From NCBI GenBank assembly GCA_031275595.1, contig JAISOO010000025.1, positions 1-17,631 on the forward strand: a stretch of 17,631 nt of DNA, written 5' to 3'. The notes under the pieces were generated by a model. That model was not told the DNA's origin. It did no database searches and saw only the letters and a program-made list of their open reading frames with translations. Source of the DNA: Spirochaetaceae bacterium. Lineage in GTDB: Bacteria; Spirochaetota; Spirochaetia; Treponematales; Breznakiellaceae. Below are positions 1 to 6,813 of the stretch, piece by piece. The translations under genes were made by a program, and so were the position numbers. Position 1 is the stretch's first letter; each line of letters begins with the position of its first letter.

Positions 1-1
1 T

Positions 2-1198
2 GAAGCCGCCGTTTTTGTATATCATCAAAAAGACGGCGTACTGCAGGATTTTATCGAAGGCCCCTACGACGGGACGATAAAGACCGCCAACTTTCCGGTC
101 TTGGCCCGTATCGCCGGGACTTTCTTCGGAGGGGCTTCACCCTTCCAGGCAGAAATTTACTTTATTAACCTGGCGGGTATAAACCAGTTTTCTTTTGGGG
201 TTCCCTATTTTGACGTCTTTGATCCCCGTTTCCCCGATCTCGGCGTCCCGGTAGCGGTCCGCGGGATTTTAACGTTTAAACTGGTTGATTACAGGGCGTT
301 TATTAAACTGCACCGCCTTATTGACTTCAATAAAGAGGCGTTTACAAAACAAATAAGGGCTGCCGTCTCGGGGTATATCAAAGGGGTAGTTTCAAGTATT
401 CCCCCGGAACATAAAATACCCGTTCTGCAGCTGAACACAAGGATTCTTGAAATTAAAGGAATCACGGAAGATTACATCAAACTACGGCTTGAAAAAGAGT
501 TCGGCGTTACCGTATCTTCCGTTGATATTGAGACTATTGAATTTGCCAAAGACAGTGAAGGGTATCAAAAATTGATGAATGTTACCCAAAATCTTACCGA
601 GCAGACGCTGAAAGCCCAGGCCGGCGTCAATATTCAGAACTTGCAGGATACCCAGCGCATCAACGCCGTAAACATGGAGGAATCATTACGGATTCAACGG
701 GAAGAAGCCCAGCGGGCACAAAGGCTCCAAACCGAGGGGTCCAATTTTGCCGTACATCAGCTTAACCAGCAGGCCGATGTCGCAAAAACGGCGGCGGCTT
801 CTTTGGGGCAGATGGGACAGGGAGCCTCAATGGGGAACGGCGGCGGCTTTAATCCCGGCGGCATGATGGCGGGAATGGCCATGGGCGGGATGGCCGGTCA
901 GCAAATGGCCGGAATGATGGGGAACATGATGCAGGGCATGAATCAGGCGCCGCAGGGAGGGTTGCCCGGCGCGCCTCCTCCTCCGCCTGTCATTCAATAT
1001 AGTGTTGCGGTAAACGGGCAGACAACCGGCCCGTTTACCATGGAGCAGCTTGCCGGTATGACGCAAAGCGGCCAGCTGACACCCCAATCCCAGGTTTGGA
1101 AAGCCGGTATGGCAGCCTGGGCCGCCGCCGGAACGGTTCAGGAACTCGCGCCGCTGTTTTTAAACCAGACGCCGCCCCCGCCGCCTATGACTTCATAA
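2..1198 (+). CDS. SPFH/band-7 domain protein with C-terminal GYF_2 domain (5' end outside window)
   Basis: The reading frame is open from base 2 with no credible start. The TTG at 101 lies inside the conserved part, so the gene begins upstream and 398 residues are visible. The first ~200 residues fit an SPFH (stomatin/prohibitin/flotillin-like) domain of the cytosolic 'virion core protein-like' type. A Gln/Glu/Arg-rich helical stretch follows (~210-260), then a Gly/Met-rich linker (~268-320), a run of five prolines (~325-329) and a GYF_2 domain (~330-386) with the pattern VNGQ..GPFT..QLAGM and VWKAGM..W. It ends with a second five-proline run. SPFH proteins form oligomeric membrane-associated scaffolds, and GYF domains bind proline-rich peptides, so self- or partner-docking is plausible (inference). 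The next gene begins 12 nt after the stop. No specific cellular role is assigned. Confidence 0.82.
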   Translation, partial: EAAVFVYHQKDGVLQDFIEGPYDGTIKTANFPVLARIAGTFFGGASPFQAEIYFINLAGINQFSFGVPYFDVFDPRFPDLGVPVAVRGILTFKLVDYRAFIKLHRLIDFNKEAFTKQIRAAVSGYIKGVVSSIPPEHKIPVLQLNTRILEIKGITEDYIKLRLEKEFGVTVSSVDIETIEFAKDSEGYQKLMNVTQNLTEQTLKAQAGVNIQNLQDTQRINAVNMEESLRIQREEAQRAQRLQTEGSNFAVHQLNQQADVAKTAAASLGQMGQGASMGNGGGFNPGGMMAGMAMGGMAGQQMAGMMGNMMQGMNQAPQGGLPGAPPPPPVIQYSVAVNGQTTGPFTMEQLAGMTQSGQLTPQSQVWKAGMAAWAAAGTVQELAPLFLNQTPPPPPMTS

Positions 1199-1210
1199 GG
1201 AACAGATAAT

Positions 1211-1585
1211 ATGAATGAGAATGGTTTTTATTCTGTAGACAGACTCCTTGAATTCGGAATGAGCATAGCTATCGCTCAACAAATGGTCAAATCCATGAAT
1301 GACATGATGGCGAATATGCGTATTCCCGGCGCAATGAATCATTCGCGGCCCTTTGAACAACGTAATCCGAATAATATATTTTATGCCGTCATTGACGGCA
1401 AACAAGAAGGGCCTTTTTCTGAAACTGAATTTGCCGGATTGATCGCAGACAAAAAAGTCGTTACGGAAACCTATGTTTGGAGGCCTGGAATGATAAATTG
1501 GCAGTTAGCCGGGAACATTCCGTCCGTATTACAGATTGTCGCCATAACGCCTCCAAAATTCAATGAAACCCCAAAAGGAACCTAA
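1211..1585 (+). CDS. small GYF_2 domain protein
   Basis: 124 residues, ATG start. The ribosome binding site (AAGGA) overlaps the stop codon of the SPFH gene. Residues ~57-108 form a GYF_2 domain with the same skeleton as the one ending the upstream protein: Y.V.DGK..GPFS..E.AGLI and VWRPGM.NWQLAG. The N-terminal ~50 residues are Met-rich (FGMSIAIAQQMVKSMNDMM) and resemble the Met/Gly linker that precedes the GYF domain upstream. The protein therefore looks like a detached copy of the C-terminal third of its neighbour. No signal peptide or membrane segment is seen. It is probably cytosolic and may bind the proline-rich tail of the SPFH protein (inference). The next gene starts 1 nt after its stop, implying one transcript and coupled translation. 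Confidence 0.75.
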   Translation: MNENGFYSVDRLLEFGMSIAIAQQMVKSMNDMMANMRIPGAMNHSRPFEQRNPNNIFYAVIDGKQEGPFSETEFAGLIADKKVVTETYVWRPGMINWQLAGNIPSVLQIVAITPPKFNETPKGT

Positions 1586-1586
1586 A

Positions 1587-1934
1587 ATGAAAATTGATCC
1601 CGTCATGTTGCTTGTGTCTCTTGCGGTCTCTGCCCTTATCGCCTTTGGTTTTTATACCGCGAATCAGGGGGAAGCATACCGTTGGTTAATAACCATGGGG
1701 AGCGCGTTTTTATGCTGCGTTACTTTGTCAGGAATTTTGGCCGTCAGTTTTGATGTCAGGGGCGGGACAGGGAATTATAAGATTGTATCGGCACTGTTTT
1801 TTATAATCACTTTGACCAGCAACATTGTTTTTGATTTTTTGAATTTTACCGTGGCGTCATATGTAATTATTAATGGGATTTTGTTTTTGCTATTCATTAT
1901 GATCGAATATTCCATAATCAAGGCATTAAGATAG
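1587..1934 (+). CDS. small four-helix membrane protein, unknown function
   Basis: 115 residues from ATG 1587, preceded by AAAAGGAA. An in-frame ATG at 1563 would overlap the previous gene by 23 nt and has a poorer upstream sequence, so 1587 is preferred. Four hydrophobic segments are visible (~6-25, ~34-55, ~66-84 and ~90-110), separated by short polar turns such as NQGEAYR and DVRGGTGNY. This suggests a small integral inner-membrane protein with both ends on the same side. No family is recognised. Its position 1 nt after the GYF_2 gene suggests it is the membrane partner of the SPFH/GYF_2 pair (inference from context). The gene is AT-rich with many ATA and TTT codons, unlike the ribosomal genes downstream, which fits a separate origin for the trio. 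Confidence 0.65.
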   Translation: MKIDPVMLLVSLAVSALIAFGFYTANQGEAYRWLITMGSAFLCCVTLSGILAVSFDVRGGTGNYKIVSALFFIITLTSNIVFDFLNFTVASYVIINGILFLLFIMIEYSIIKALR

Positions 1935-1998
1935 TGTTCGGGCATAATTCTTATAACAAGTTGAAAATACACATCTTCCTGGAATCTGTTTGTACTAA

Positions 1999-2117
1999 TG
2001 AGGCTTTCCCAAAACTTCAGTTTTTGGGAAAGCAACCTTAGATTTATGGGAAAAAGCGGGCTTTAGACCGCTTTTTCGGAAGCCTTTCCCAAAACTAACC
2101 GAGTTTTGGGAAAGGCT
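1999..2117 (+). promoter_or_regulatory. composite three-hairpin element, copy 1 (leader of rpsS)
   Basis: Three hairpins lie in a row in the 229-nt gap before rpsS. Hairpin 1 (2004-2032) pairs CTTTCCCAAAAC with GTTTTTGGGAAAG, with one bulge. Hairpin 2 (2050-2077) pairs GAAAAAGCGG with CCGCTTTTTC around an 8-nt loop. Hairpin 3 pairs AGCCTTTCCCAAAACT (2081-2096) with AGTTTTGGGAAAGGCT (2102-2117), a perfect 16-bp stem with loop AACCG. The rpsS ribosome binding site follows 34 nt later. Related elements precede rpmC and rplX. The structures are seen directly. A role as leader, processing site or attenuator is inference. Upstream of it, 1935-1998 shows no clear promoter. Confidence 0.75.
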
Positions 2118-2163
2118 CGAAAACCGGCGGCTGGGGACGAGCGGTTTTCTAAGGAGTTAAAGG

Positions 2164-2442
2164 GTGTCAAGATCAATAAAAAAAGGACCCTTCATAGAGA
2201 AGAGCCTTTATAAGAAGGTATTGGAGATGGCCAAGGCCGGGGATCGGAGGATGATTAAAACCTATTCCCGCTGTTCCACTATTATTCCTGAAATGGTGGG
2301 GAATACTATTTCCGTGTATAACGGTAAGACCTGGGTCCCCGTTTATATCACGGAAAATTTGGTCGGCCACAAGCTTGGGGAATTCGCTCCGACCCGGATC
2401 TTCCGGGGGCATGCGGGGTCGGATAAAAAAGCCGCTAAATAG
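2164..2442 (+). CDS. rpsS: 30S ribosomal protein S19
   Basis: 92 residues, the usual length for S19. It starts with GTG 7 nt after AAGGAG (2151-2156). The N-terminal [10 protein letters not shown] and the family signature [17 protein letters not shown] (62-78) are clear. S19 forms a complex with S13 in the small-subunit head and contacts the A-site region of 16S rRNA. In nearly all bacteria it directly follows rplB. Here the upstream neighbours are instead a membrane-protein/GYF_2/SPFH trio and a 229-nt structured gap, so rpsS appears to be the first gene of this ribosomal block. rplV follows after 17 nt. Confidence 0.98.
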   Translation: MSRSIKKGPFIEKSLYKKVLEMAKAGDRRMIKTYSRCSTIIPEMVGNTISVYNGKTWVPVYITENLVGHKLGEFAPTRIFRGHAGSDKKAAK

Positions 2443-2459
2443 GGGCTATAGGTAAGAGT

Positions 2460-2855
2460 ATGGGAAAAAAAGCACACGAAAAACGGGAAGGCTTCTGGGC
2501 GGTGACAAGGTACCTTATCGCTTCGCCCTTTAAGATCAGGCCGGTGGCGGATCTCGTCCGCCGCAAGCCCTATCCCGAGGCCATGTCCATCCTGGAGAAT
2601 ATGCCCCACAAGGGGGCCCGGCTCATCAGGAAAACCGTAAAATCCGCCGCTTCCAATGCGCTGAGCCTGAATAAGCAGCTTGACGAAGATATGCTCTATG
2701 TTAAGAAGATCCAAATTGACGAGGGCCCCCGGATGAAGCGGATTTGGTTCCGGGCCCGGGGCCGGGCGGATATGCTGCTTAAACGGATGTGCCATATTAC
2801 CGTGGTCATTGACGAAGTGCGGACCGGCGGGTTACGAAAAAAGGCGGGGGAATAA
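2460..2855 (+). CDS. rplV: 50S ribosomal protein L22
   Basis: 131 residues, slightly longer than the ~110 of E. coli. The extra length is mainly N-terminal ([18 protein letters not shown]) and a short C-terminal tail. The core helix ([16 protein letters not shown], ~21-36) and the long beta-hairpin region ([18 protein letters not shown], ~87-104, ending HITVVI) match L22. This hairpin lines the polypeptide exit tunnel near the macrolide site. The tip sequence is somewhat unusual (RIWF before RARGRA). The ATG start is 17 nt after rpsS and only 1 nt separates its stop from the rpsC start, indicating tight coupling. Confidence 0.97.
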   Translation: MGKKAHEKREGFWAVTRYLIASPFKIRPVADLVRRKPYPEAMSILENMPHKGARLIRKTVKSAASNALSLNKQLDEDMLYVKKIQIDEGPRMKRIWFRARGRADMLLKRMCHITVVIDEVRTGGLRKKAGE

Positions 2856-2856
2856 C

Positions 2857-3561
2857 GTGGGACAAAAAGTTAATCCGATAGGACTTCGGATTGGGATCAA
2901 TAAAACCTGGGGTTCCCGGTGGTATGTGGACCCCAAGGAATATGCCAACACCCTTCACGAGGACCTGAAACTTCGATCCTCTATTATGAATATGAACGAA
3001 ACCAAGGGCGCGGATATCGCCGAGTTGGAAATTATCCGGCACCCCCAGCGGATCACCATCGTGATCCATACCGCCCGCCCCGGGGTCATCATCGGCGTCA
3101 AGGGCGCCAATATAGAAAAAATCGGGAGCGAACTGCAAAAGAGGGTTACCAAAAAGGTTCAGATTAAAATTAAGGAAGTCCGTAACGCGGATAGCAACGC
3201 CCAGATTGTCGCCCAGAACATTTCCCGGCAGCTTTTGGCCCGGGGTTCTTTCCGGCGGACCATGAAACAGGCCATCACCAACGCCATTAAAAAAGGCAAC
3301 GCCCAGGGGGTTAAGGTGCGGCTTTCGGGACGGCTCGGGGGCGCGGAAATGTCCCGGACCGAGGAAGCCAAAGAGGGCCGGATTCCCCTCCATACCCTGC
3401 GGGCGGATATTGATTACGGTTTTGCCGAGGCCCATACCACCTTCGGCGTCATCGGCATTAAGGTGTGGGTTTATAACGGCATGAAATACGGCAAGGAACA
3501 AAAAGAAGACGCGGGCGTCCTGGTCCGTAAGCGGCGCGAACGCGCCCCCGCGAGGAGTTAA
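2857..3561 (+). CDS. rpsC: 30S ribosomal protein S3
   Basis: 234 residues from GTG 2857, giving the canonical N-terminus [11 protein letters not shown], with a GGGGG Shine-Dalgarno 6 nt upstream. An in-frame ATG at 2809 inside rplV would add 16 non-conserved residues and is rejected. The N-terminal KH domain carries the GxxG loop in GVIIGVKG (~76-83). The C-terminal domain has [13 protein letters not shown] and the late [13 protein letters not shown] motif. S3 sits at the mRNA entry channel and contributes to helicase activity. The end ([11 protein letters not shown]) is a basic tail. The gap to rplP is 3 nt. Confidence 0.98.
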   Translation: MGQKVNPIGLRIGINKTWGSRWYVDPKEYANTLHEDLKLRSSIMNMNETKGADIAELEIIRHPQRITIVIHTARPGVIIGVKGANIEKIGSELQKRVTKKVQIKIKEVRNADSNAQIVAQNISRQLLARGSFRRTMKQAITNAIKKGNAQGVKVRLSGRLGGAEMSRTEEAKEGRIPLHTLRADIDYGFAEAHTTFGVIGIKVWVYNGMKYGKEQKEDAGVLVRKRRERAPARS

Positions 3562-3564
3562 TCG

Positions 3565-3990
3565 ATGCTGAGTCCTAAGCGTGTAAAACACCGCAAGGTA
3601 CAACGGGGCAATATGCCGGGAAACGCCACCCGGGGAAATACCGTGGCTTTTGGGGATTATGCCCTGGTGGCCCTGGACAGGATGTGGATTACCAACCGGC
3701 AGATTGAGGCCGCCCGTATCGCCCTGAACCGTCATATTAAGCGGGGGGGCAAGGTATGGATCCGGATTTTCCCGGACAAGCCCTATTCCAAGAAACCCGC
3801 GGAAACCCGCATGGGCAAGGGAAAAGGGCCGCCTGAGTATTGGGTTGCCGTGGTTAAACCGGGAACCGTGATGTTTGAACTGGGCGGGATCGATAAAACC
3901 ATCGCGGAAGAGGCGATGATCCTGGCGGGGGCTAAACTTCCGATTAAAACCAAATTTGGGGCCCGTTCCGACTTTGAGCTCGGGAAGTAG
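3565..3990 (+). CDS. rplP: 50S ribosomal protein L16
   Basis: 141 residues, close to the usual 136-145. It opens [15 protein letters not shown], has [13 protein letters not shown] (~61-73) and the highly conserved RMGKGKG loop (82-88) that reaches toward the peptidyl transferase centre and tRNA elbow. GAGGAG lies 7 nt upstream of the ATG. L16 is needed for late 50S assembly. It is followed not by an immediate rpmC start but by a 114-nt gap holding a two-hairpin element, so a translational or transcriptional break is likely here. Confidence 0.98.
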   Translation: MLSPKRVKHRKVQRGNMPGNATRGNTVAFGDYALVALDRMWITNRQIEAARIALNRHIKRGGKVWIRIFPDKPYSKKPAETRMGKGKGPPEYWVAVVKPGTVMFELGGIDKTIAEEAMILAGAKLPIKTKFGARSDFELGK

Positions 3991-3992
3991 CC

Positions 3993-4084
3993 GTGGATTT
4001 ACGAGGAAAAAGCGGCCGGCTTAATTGGGGGCTTAACCGTTTTTCCCCGGTCTTGTTCAAAACCAGCGGGTTTTGAACAAGACC
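3993..4084 (+). promoter_or_regulatory. composite hairpin element, copy 2 (rplP-rpmC gap)
   Basis: The element begins right after the rplP stop. A lead-in GATTTACGAGG precedes an imperfect hairpin pairing GGAAAAAGCGG (4004-4014) with ACCGTTTTTCC (4036-4046). Immediately after comes a perfect 16-bp stem, GGTCTTGTTCAAAACC (4049-4064) with GGTTTTGAACAAGACC (4069-4084), loop AGCG. The rpmC ribosome binding site (AAGGAA) follows 8 nt later. The inner CAAAAC/GTTTTG of the second stem matches copies 1 and 3, while the outer bases differ on both arms in a complementary way. The first hairpin of copy 1 is absent. Function is unknown. Confidence 0.75.
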
Positions 4085-4104
4085 CTGCTGATAAGGAATA
4101 GGGT

Positions 4105-4302
4105 ATGAAAAATTCGTTTAAGAACCTCTCCCTGCCGGAGCTTAATGCGAAGCGGGATGAGCTTAATAAGAAGTATATGGAACTTCGCTTCCAGATAGTT
4201 ATCGGTCATGTGGACAATCCGCTTCAAAAACGGGTTATGCGCCGGCAGATAGCCCGCCTTAACGGCATGATCCGGCAGCAGGAACCGGCTTTAAAGGGGT
4301 AA
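4105..4302 (+). CDS. rpmC: 50S ribosomal protein L29
   Basis: 65 residues, normal for L29. It is the expected two-helix antiparallel protein with the conserved features LSLPELNAKRDELNKKYMEL (8-27) and NPLQKRVMRRQIARL (~38-52). L29 sits next to L23 at the exit-tunnel mouth, near the binding sites of trigger factor and SRP. The ATG is 6 nt after AAGGAA. Translation restarts here after the hairpin element in the preceding 114-nt gap. rpsQ follows 45 nt later. Confidence 0.96.
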   Translation: MKNSFKNLSLPELNAKRDELNKKYMELRFQIVIGHVDNPLQKRVMRRQIARLNGMIRQQEPALKG

Positions 4303-4347
4303 CACAGGTTTTTGAGGGGTATTTCCGAAAACTTGTTTAAGGAGAGA

Positions 4348-4623
4348 ATGGTGGAAGATCAGGTTGTTAAAGCTAAAAGCGGCAAAAAAGAGTTTGTCGG
4401 GATTGTTAAGAGCGATAAAATGAATAAAACCATCGTGGTTGCCGTAGAAACCATCGCCTTGCATCCCCTTTACAAGAAATATGTTAAGCGGATTAAAAAA
4501 GTTAAGGCCCATGATGAAGCCAATGAGGCAAAGATGGGGGATCGGGTTCGGGTTGTGGAATGCCGTCCCCTCAGCAAGGAAAAATGCTGGGAACTTGCGG
4601 CGATTGTCGAACGTGCCAAATAG
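4348..4623 (+). CDS. rpsQ: 30S ribosomal protein S17
   Basis: 91 residues from ATG 4348. The OB-fold core is clear: [22 protein letters not shown], then [19 protein letters not shown] and [21 protein letters not shown]17 is a primary 16S-binding protein (5' domain). Start choice: TTG 4312 would give a 12-residue non-conserved extension. ATG 4348 sits only 3 nt after AGGAG (4340-4344), and the next codon, GTG 4351, has a more typical 6-nt spacing, so either 4348 or 4351 could be used. The rplN start is 14 nt downstream. Confidence 0.96.
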   Translation: MVEDQVVKAKSGKKEFVGIVKSDKMNKTIVVAVETIALHPLYKKYVKRIKKVKAHDEANEAKMGDRVRVVECRPLSKEKCWELAAIVERAK

Positions 4624-4637
4624 GGGGAGCGGAAGAA

Positions 4638-5006
4638 ATGATACAAGTAGAAACTTTCCTGAATGTGGCCGACAATTCAGGGGCCAAGATAGTACAGTGT
4701 ATTAAGGTTCTTGGGGGGTCCAAACGCAAGTACGCGGGTATCGGCGATATTATTGTGGTGGCGGTTAAGGATGCCCTGCCGACATCCACTATTAAAAAAG
4801 GTTCCGTGGAGAAGGCGGTGGTAGTCCGGACCCATAAGGAATACCGGCGTCCCGATGGGACCTATATCCGTTTTGACGATAACGCCTGTGTGATTATTGA
4901 CGGGAGTATGAACCCCAAGGGCAAACGGATCTTTGGGCCGGTGGCCCGGGAACTGCGGGAGAAGGATTTTATGAAGATCGTCTCCCTTGCCCCGGAGGTG
5001 TTATAA
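4638..5006 (+). CDS. rplN: 50S ribosomal protein L14
   Basis: 122 residues, exactly the bacterial norm, starting [27 protein letters not shown]. The signature-rich segments [31 protein letters not shown] (seen at ~39-69) and GTRIFGPV-like [14 protein letters not shown] (~98-111) are intact. L14 contacts L19 and 16S h14 in bridge B8 and is the docking site for the silencing factor RsfS. An upstream in-frame ATG at 4560 would overlap rpsQ and is rejected. GGGGGAG and GGAAG lie just upstream of 4638. A 211-nt structured gap follows. Confidence 0.97.
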   Translation: MIQVETFLNVADNSGAKIVQCIKVLGGSKRKYAGIGDIIVVAVKDALPTSTIKKGSVEKAVVVRTHKEYRRPDGTYIRFDDNACVIIDGSMNPKGKRIFGPVARELREKDFMKIVSLAPEVL

Positions 5007-5007
5007 T
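4999..5007 (+). promoter_or_regulatory. candidate extended -10 promoter at the end of rplN
   Basis: TGTTATAAT matches the extended -10 consensus TGnTATAAT exactly and spans the last codons of rplN. No good -35 is present at 16-18 nt. If it is used, transcription would begin near 5014 and the RNA would start with the three-hairpin leader of rplX. It could equally be chance, because the stop codon plus Val-Leu codons create the match. Confidence 0.3.
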
Positions 5008-5032
5008 CCGGCGGGTTTTGTTTTGAGCGGGG

Positions 5033-5162
5033 GCTTTTTCAAAATCCGATGGCCCTGGGGCGCCATGATTTTGGGAAAGCATCCTTGGATTGAGGGGAAA
5101 AGCGGGCTTCGGACCGCTTCTTCCAAGGCCGTTTCCAAAACCAACCGGGTTTTGGAAACGGC
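5033..5162 (+). promoter_or_regulatory. composite three-hairpin element, copy 3 (leader of rplX)
   Basis: Hairpin 1 pairs GCTTTTTCAAAATC (5033-5046) with GATTTTGGGAAAGC (5067-5080), with two G-U pairs, and carries an inner ATGGC/GCCAT stem. Hairpin 2 pairs GGGAAAAGCGG (5095-5105) with CCGCTTCTTCC (5114-5124). Hairpin 3 pairs GCCGTTTCCAAAACC (5128-5142) with GGTTTTGGAAACGGC (5148-5162), a perfect 15-bp stem with loop AACCG, the same loop as copy 1. The spacer between hairpins 1 and 2 (5078-5097) matches that of copy 1 (2031-2050) at 16 of 20 bases, so the two elements are homologous. The rest of the 211-nt gap, 5163-5207, shows nothing further. Confidence 0.75.
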
Positions 5163-5217
5163 AGGGTTCTAAAGTTTTAGCAGGGACGGCCCCAGGGGCG
5201 TTCGGCGAAGGAGCGGT

Positions 5218-5547
5218 ATGATGACAGCGGAAACGCAACACAAATACAAATTGAAAAAAGAAGACACCGTGCAGATCATAACCGGCAAAGACAAGGGAAA
5301 ACGGGGCCGGATTTTGAAGGTCCTCCGCGATAAGGACCGGGTTGTGGTGGAAGGCGCCAATATCGTTAAGAAGGCGATGAAACGCCGGAGCCAGCAGGAT
5401 CGGGGCGGTATTGTGGAGGTTGAGGCGGCGATCCACAGTTCCAATGTGATGATCGTCTGTAAAAAATGCGGACCCACCCGGTTGGGGTATAAACTGGACG
5501 GGAAAACAAAGGTCAGGATCTGCAGAAAGTGCGGAGAGGCATTGTAA
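5218..5547 (+). CDS. rplX: 50S ribosomal protein L24, zinc-ribbon type
   Basis: 109 residues with the KOW motif near the N-terminus ([18 protein letters not shown], ~13-30). This is a Cys-containing form: C81-x2-C84 and C102-x2-C105 in the C-terminal domain, likely binding zinc. L24 initiates 50S assembly by binding 23S domain I. AAGGAG (5208-5213) precedes two adjacent ATG codons. ATG 5218 has 4-nt spacing and ATG 5221 has 7-nt spacing, so the first Met may be skipped. The stop codon overlaps the AAGGAG of rplE, indicating coupling. Confidence 0.96.
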   Translation: MMTAETQHKYKLKKEDTVQIITGKDKGKRGRILKVLRDKDRVVVEGANIVKKAMKRRSQQDRGGIVEVEAAIHSSNVMIVCKKCGPTRLGYKLDGKTKVRICRKCGEAL

Positions 5548-5561
5548 GGAGTGGCGTTGAA

Positions 5562-6113
5562 ATGAAGAATTATGAACCGCGGCTCAAAAAAATATACCGG
5601 GAACAGATAGCTCCGGAGTTATTTAAGGAACTGGGCTATACCTCGACCATGCAGACGCCGCGGCTGGAGAAGATTGTGGTGAGCATGGGGGTAGGCGAGG
5701 CTTTGCAGAACAAGAAGCTTCTGGACGCGGCGATTGCTGATCTCACCCTTATTACCGGCCAGAAGGCGGTTAAAACCAAGGCCCGCAAGAGTATCGCCAA
5801 TTTTAAGATCCGTACCGGACAGGAGATCGGCGCCAAGGTTACCCTCCGGGGGGCTATGATGTACGAATTCATGGACCGGCTGGTGAATGTCGCCCTGCCC
5901 CGGGTTAAGGATTTCCGGGGGGTAAATCAGAATGCCTTTGACGGGCATGGGAATTATTCCCTGGGGATCACCGAGCAGATCATCTTCCCCGAAATTGATT
6001 ATGATAAGATTGAGCGCGTGGCCGGACTCAATGTCGCCATTGTAACGACGGCGCGGACCGACGCGGAGGCCAAGGCCTTCCTCGCCAAGTTCGGTATGCC
6101 TTTTAGAAAATAA
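5562..6113 (+). CDS. rplE: 50S ribosomal protein L5
   Basis: 183 residues from ATG 5562 ([15 protein letters not shown]), the usual L5 length. An in-frame GTG at 5529 lies inside rplX and is rejected. AAGGAG (5546-5551) overlaps the rplX stop. Conserved segments include [16 protein letters not shown] (~28-43), [22 protein letters not shown] in part, [13 protein letters not shown] and [17 protein letters not shown]5 is part of the 5S RNP and of the inter-subunit bridge to S13. A 92-nt gap with an inverted repeat separates it from rpsN. Confidence 0.98.
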   Translation: MKNYEPRLKKIYREQIAPELFKELGYTSTMQTPRLEKIVVSMGVGEALQNKKLLDAAIADLTLITGQKAVKTKARKSIANFKIRTGQEIGAKVTLRGAMMYEFMDRLVNVALPRVKDFRGVNQNAFDGHGNYSLGITEQIIFPEIDYDKIERVAGLNVAIVTTARTDAEAKAFLAKFGMPFRK

Positions 6114-6161
6114 AAAGGCGGGTTTTCGGTTCCTTTACCGGTTCCGGAATTCCGATTTTAA

Positions 6162-6189
6162 GGGTCCTTCAGGTTGACCTGATTAACCC
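6162..6189 (+). promoter_or_regulatory. hairpin before rpsN
   Basis: GGGT and TCAGGT on the left pair with ACCTGA and ACCC on the right, with a symmetric 3x3 internal loop and a TG tip; the core is 6169-6182. It lies 5 nt before AAGGAG of rpsN in the 92-nt rplE-rpsN gap. The composition differs from the AAAACC-type hairpins elsewhere in the block. It could be an RNA structure or a dyad operator. No function is shown. Confidence 0.4.
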
Positions 6190-6205
6190 GGAATAAGGAG
6201 TATAC

Positions 6206-6391
6206 ATGGCAAGAAAAGCGATGATCATAAAGGCGTTACGGACGCCGAAATATAAGACCAGAAAAGTCAACCGGTGCCGGATTTGCGGCCGGGCCAGGGG
6301 TTATTTGCGGAAATTTGAGATGTGCCGCCTTTGCTTCCGCAAACTTGCGAGCGAAGGACTTATTCCGGGCGTCACTAAATCAAGTTGGTAA
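6206..6391 (+). CDS. rpsN: 30S ribosomal protein S14 type Z
   Basis: 61 residues, the short zinc-binding (type Z) form, with C24-x2-C27 and C40-x2-C43. It begins [24 protein letters not shown] and ends with the conserved [12 protein letters not shown]14 assembles late in the 30S head with S3 and S10. AAGGAG lies 5 nt before the ATG. It follows a 92-nt gap holding a hairpin, and rpsH starts 14 nt later. Confidence 0.97.
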   Translation: MARKAMIIKALRTPKYKTRKVNRCRICGRARGYLRKFEMCRLCFRKLASEGLIPGVTKSSW

Positions 6392-6405
6392 GGTAGGAGA
6401 AAAGG

Positions 6406-6804
6406 ATGAGCGTATCTGACCCCATTGCGGACATGCTGACCAAAATCCGAAACGCCGGGATGGCAAAGCATGAAAAAGTTGATATCCCTACCTCCAAGCT
6501 GAAACTTGAGATCGTAAAAATCTTAAAGATCGAAGGGTATATCAAGAATTTTAAAAAAGTTAACCAGGATGGGATCAATATCATCCGGGTTTTTATGAAG
6601 TATGACGAGGAAACCGGCCCGGTCATACACGGGATTGAAAAAATATCAAAACCGGGACGGCGGGTGTATACGGGTTATAAGAAGATGCCGCGGGTGTACA
6701 ACGGGTACGGTACCCTGATTGTATCCACCTCCATCGGCGTCACTACCGGAAGAAAGGCGGCCGAGAAAAAAGTCGGCGGCGAAATTATTTGTACCGTTTG
6801 GTAA
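6406..6804 (+). CDS. rpsH: 30S ribosomal protein S8
   Basis: 132 residues, normal for S8. The N-terminus [15 protein letters not shown] and the C-terminal signature region [17 protein letters not shown] followed by [10 protein letters not shown] are both intact. S8 binds the 16S central domain and in E. coli represses the spc operon by binding mRNA at the rplX-rplE junction. I saw no convincing S8-site mimic at that junction here. AGGAG precedes the start, and rplF follows after 9 nt. Confidence 0.98.
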   Translation: MSVSDPIADMLTKIRNAGMAKHEKVDIPTSKLKLEIVKILKIEGYIKNFKKVNQDGINIIRVFMKYDEETGPVIHGIEKISKPGRRVYTGYKKMPRVYNGYGTLIVSTSIGVTTGRKAAEKKVGGEIICTVW

Positions 6805-6813
6805 GAGGTTGTT

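Noticed and set aside
1952..1999. Possible promoter pieces before rpsS (TATAAC at 1952, TTGAAA at 1961, TACTAAT at 1993)
   Set aside because: No combination gives a -35/-10 pair at 16-18 nt spacing, so no promoter is called although one is expected.
2050..2077. Hairpin 2 of copy 1 as an ordinary intrinsic terminator
   Set aside because: The T run is part of the paired stem and is followed by CGGAAG, not a free U-tract. Termination before an essential operon would also be hard to explain. A weak attenuator remains possible and is covered under the composite element.
2806..3735. 309-codon minus-strand open frame opposite rpsC and rplP
   Set aside because: It lies wholly opposite well-conserved ribosomal genes, has no family resemblance and a low-complexity Gly/Pro-rich composition. 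It is a shadow of the GC-rich coding strand.
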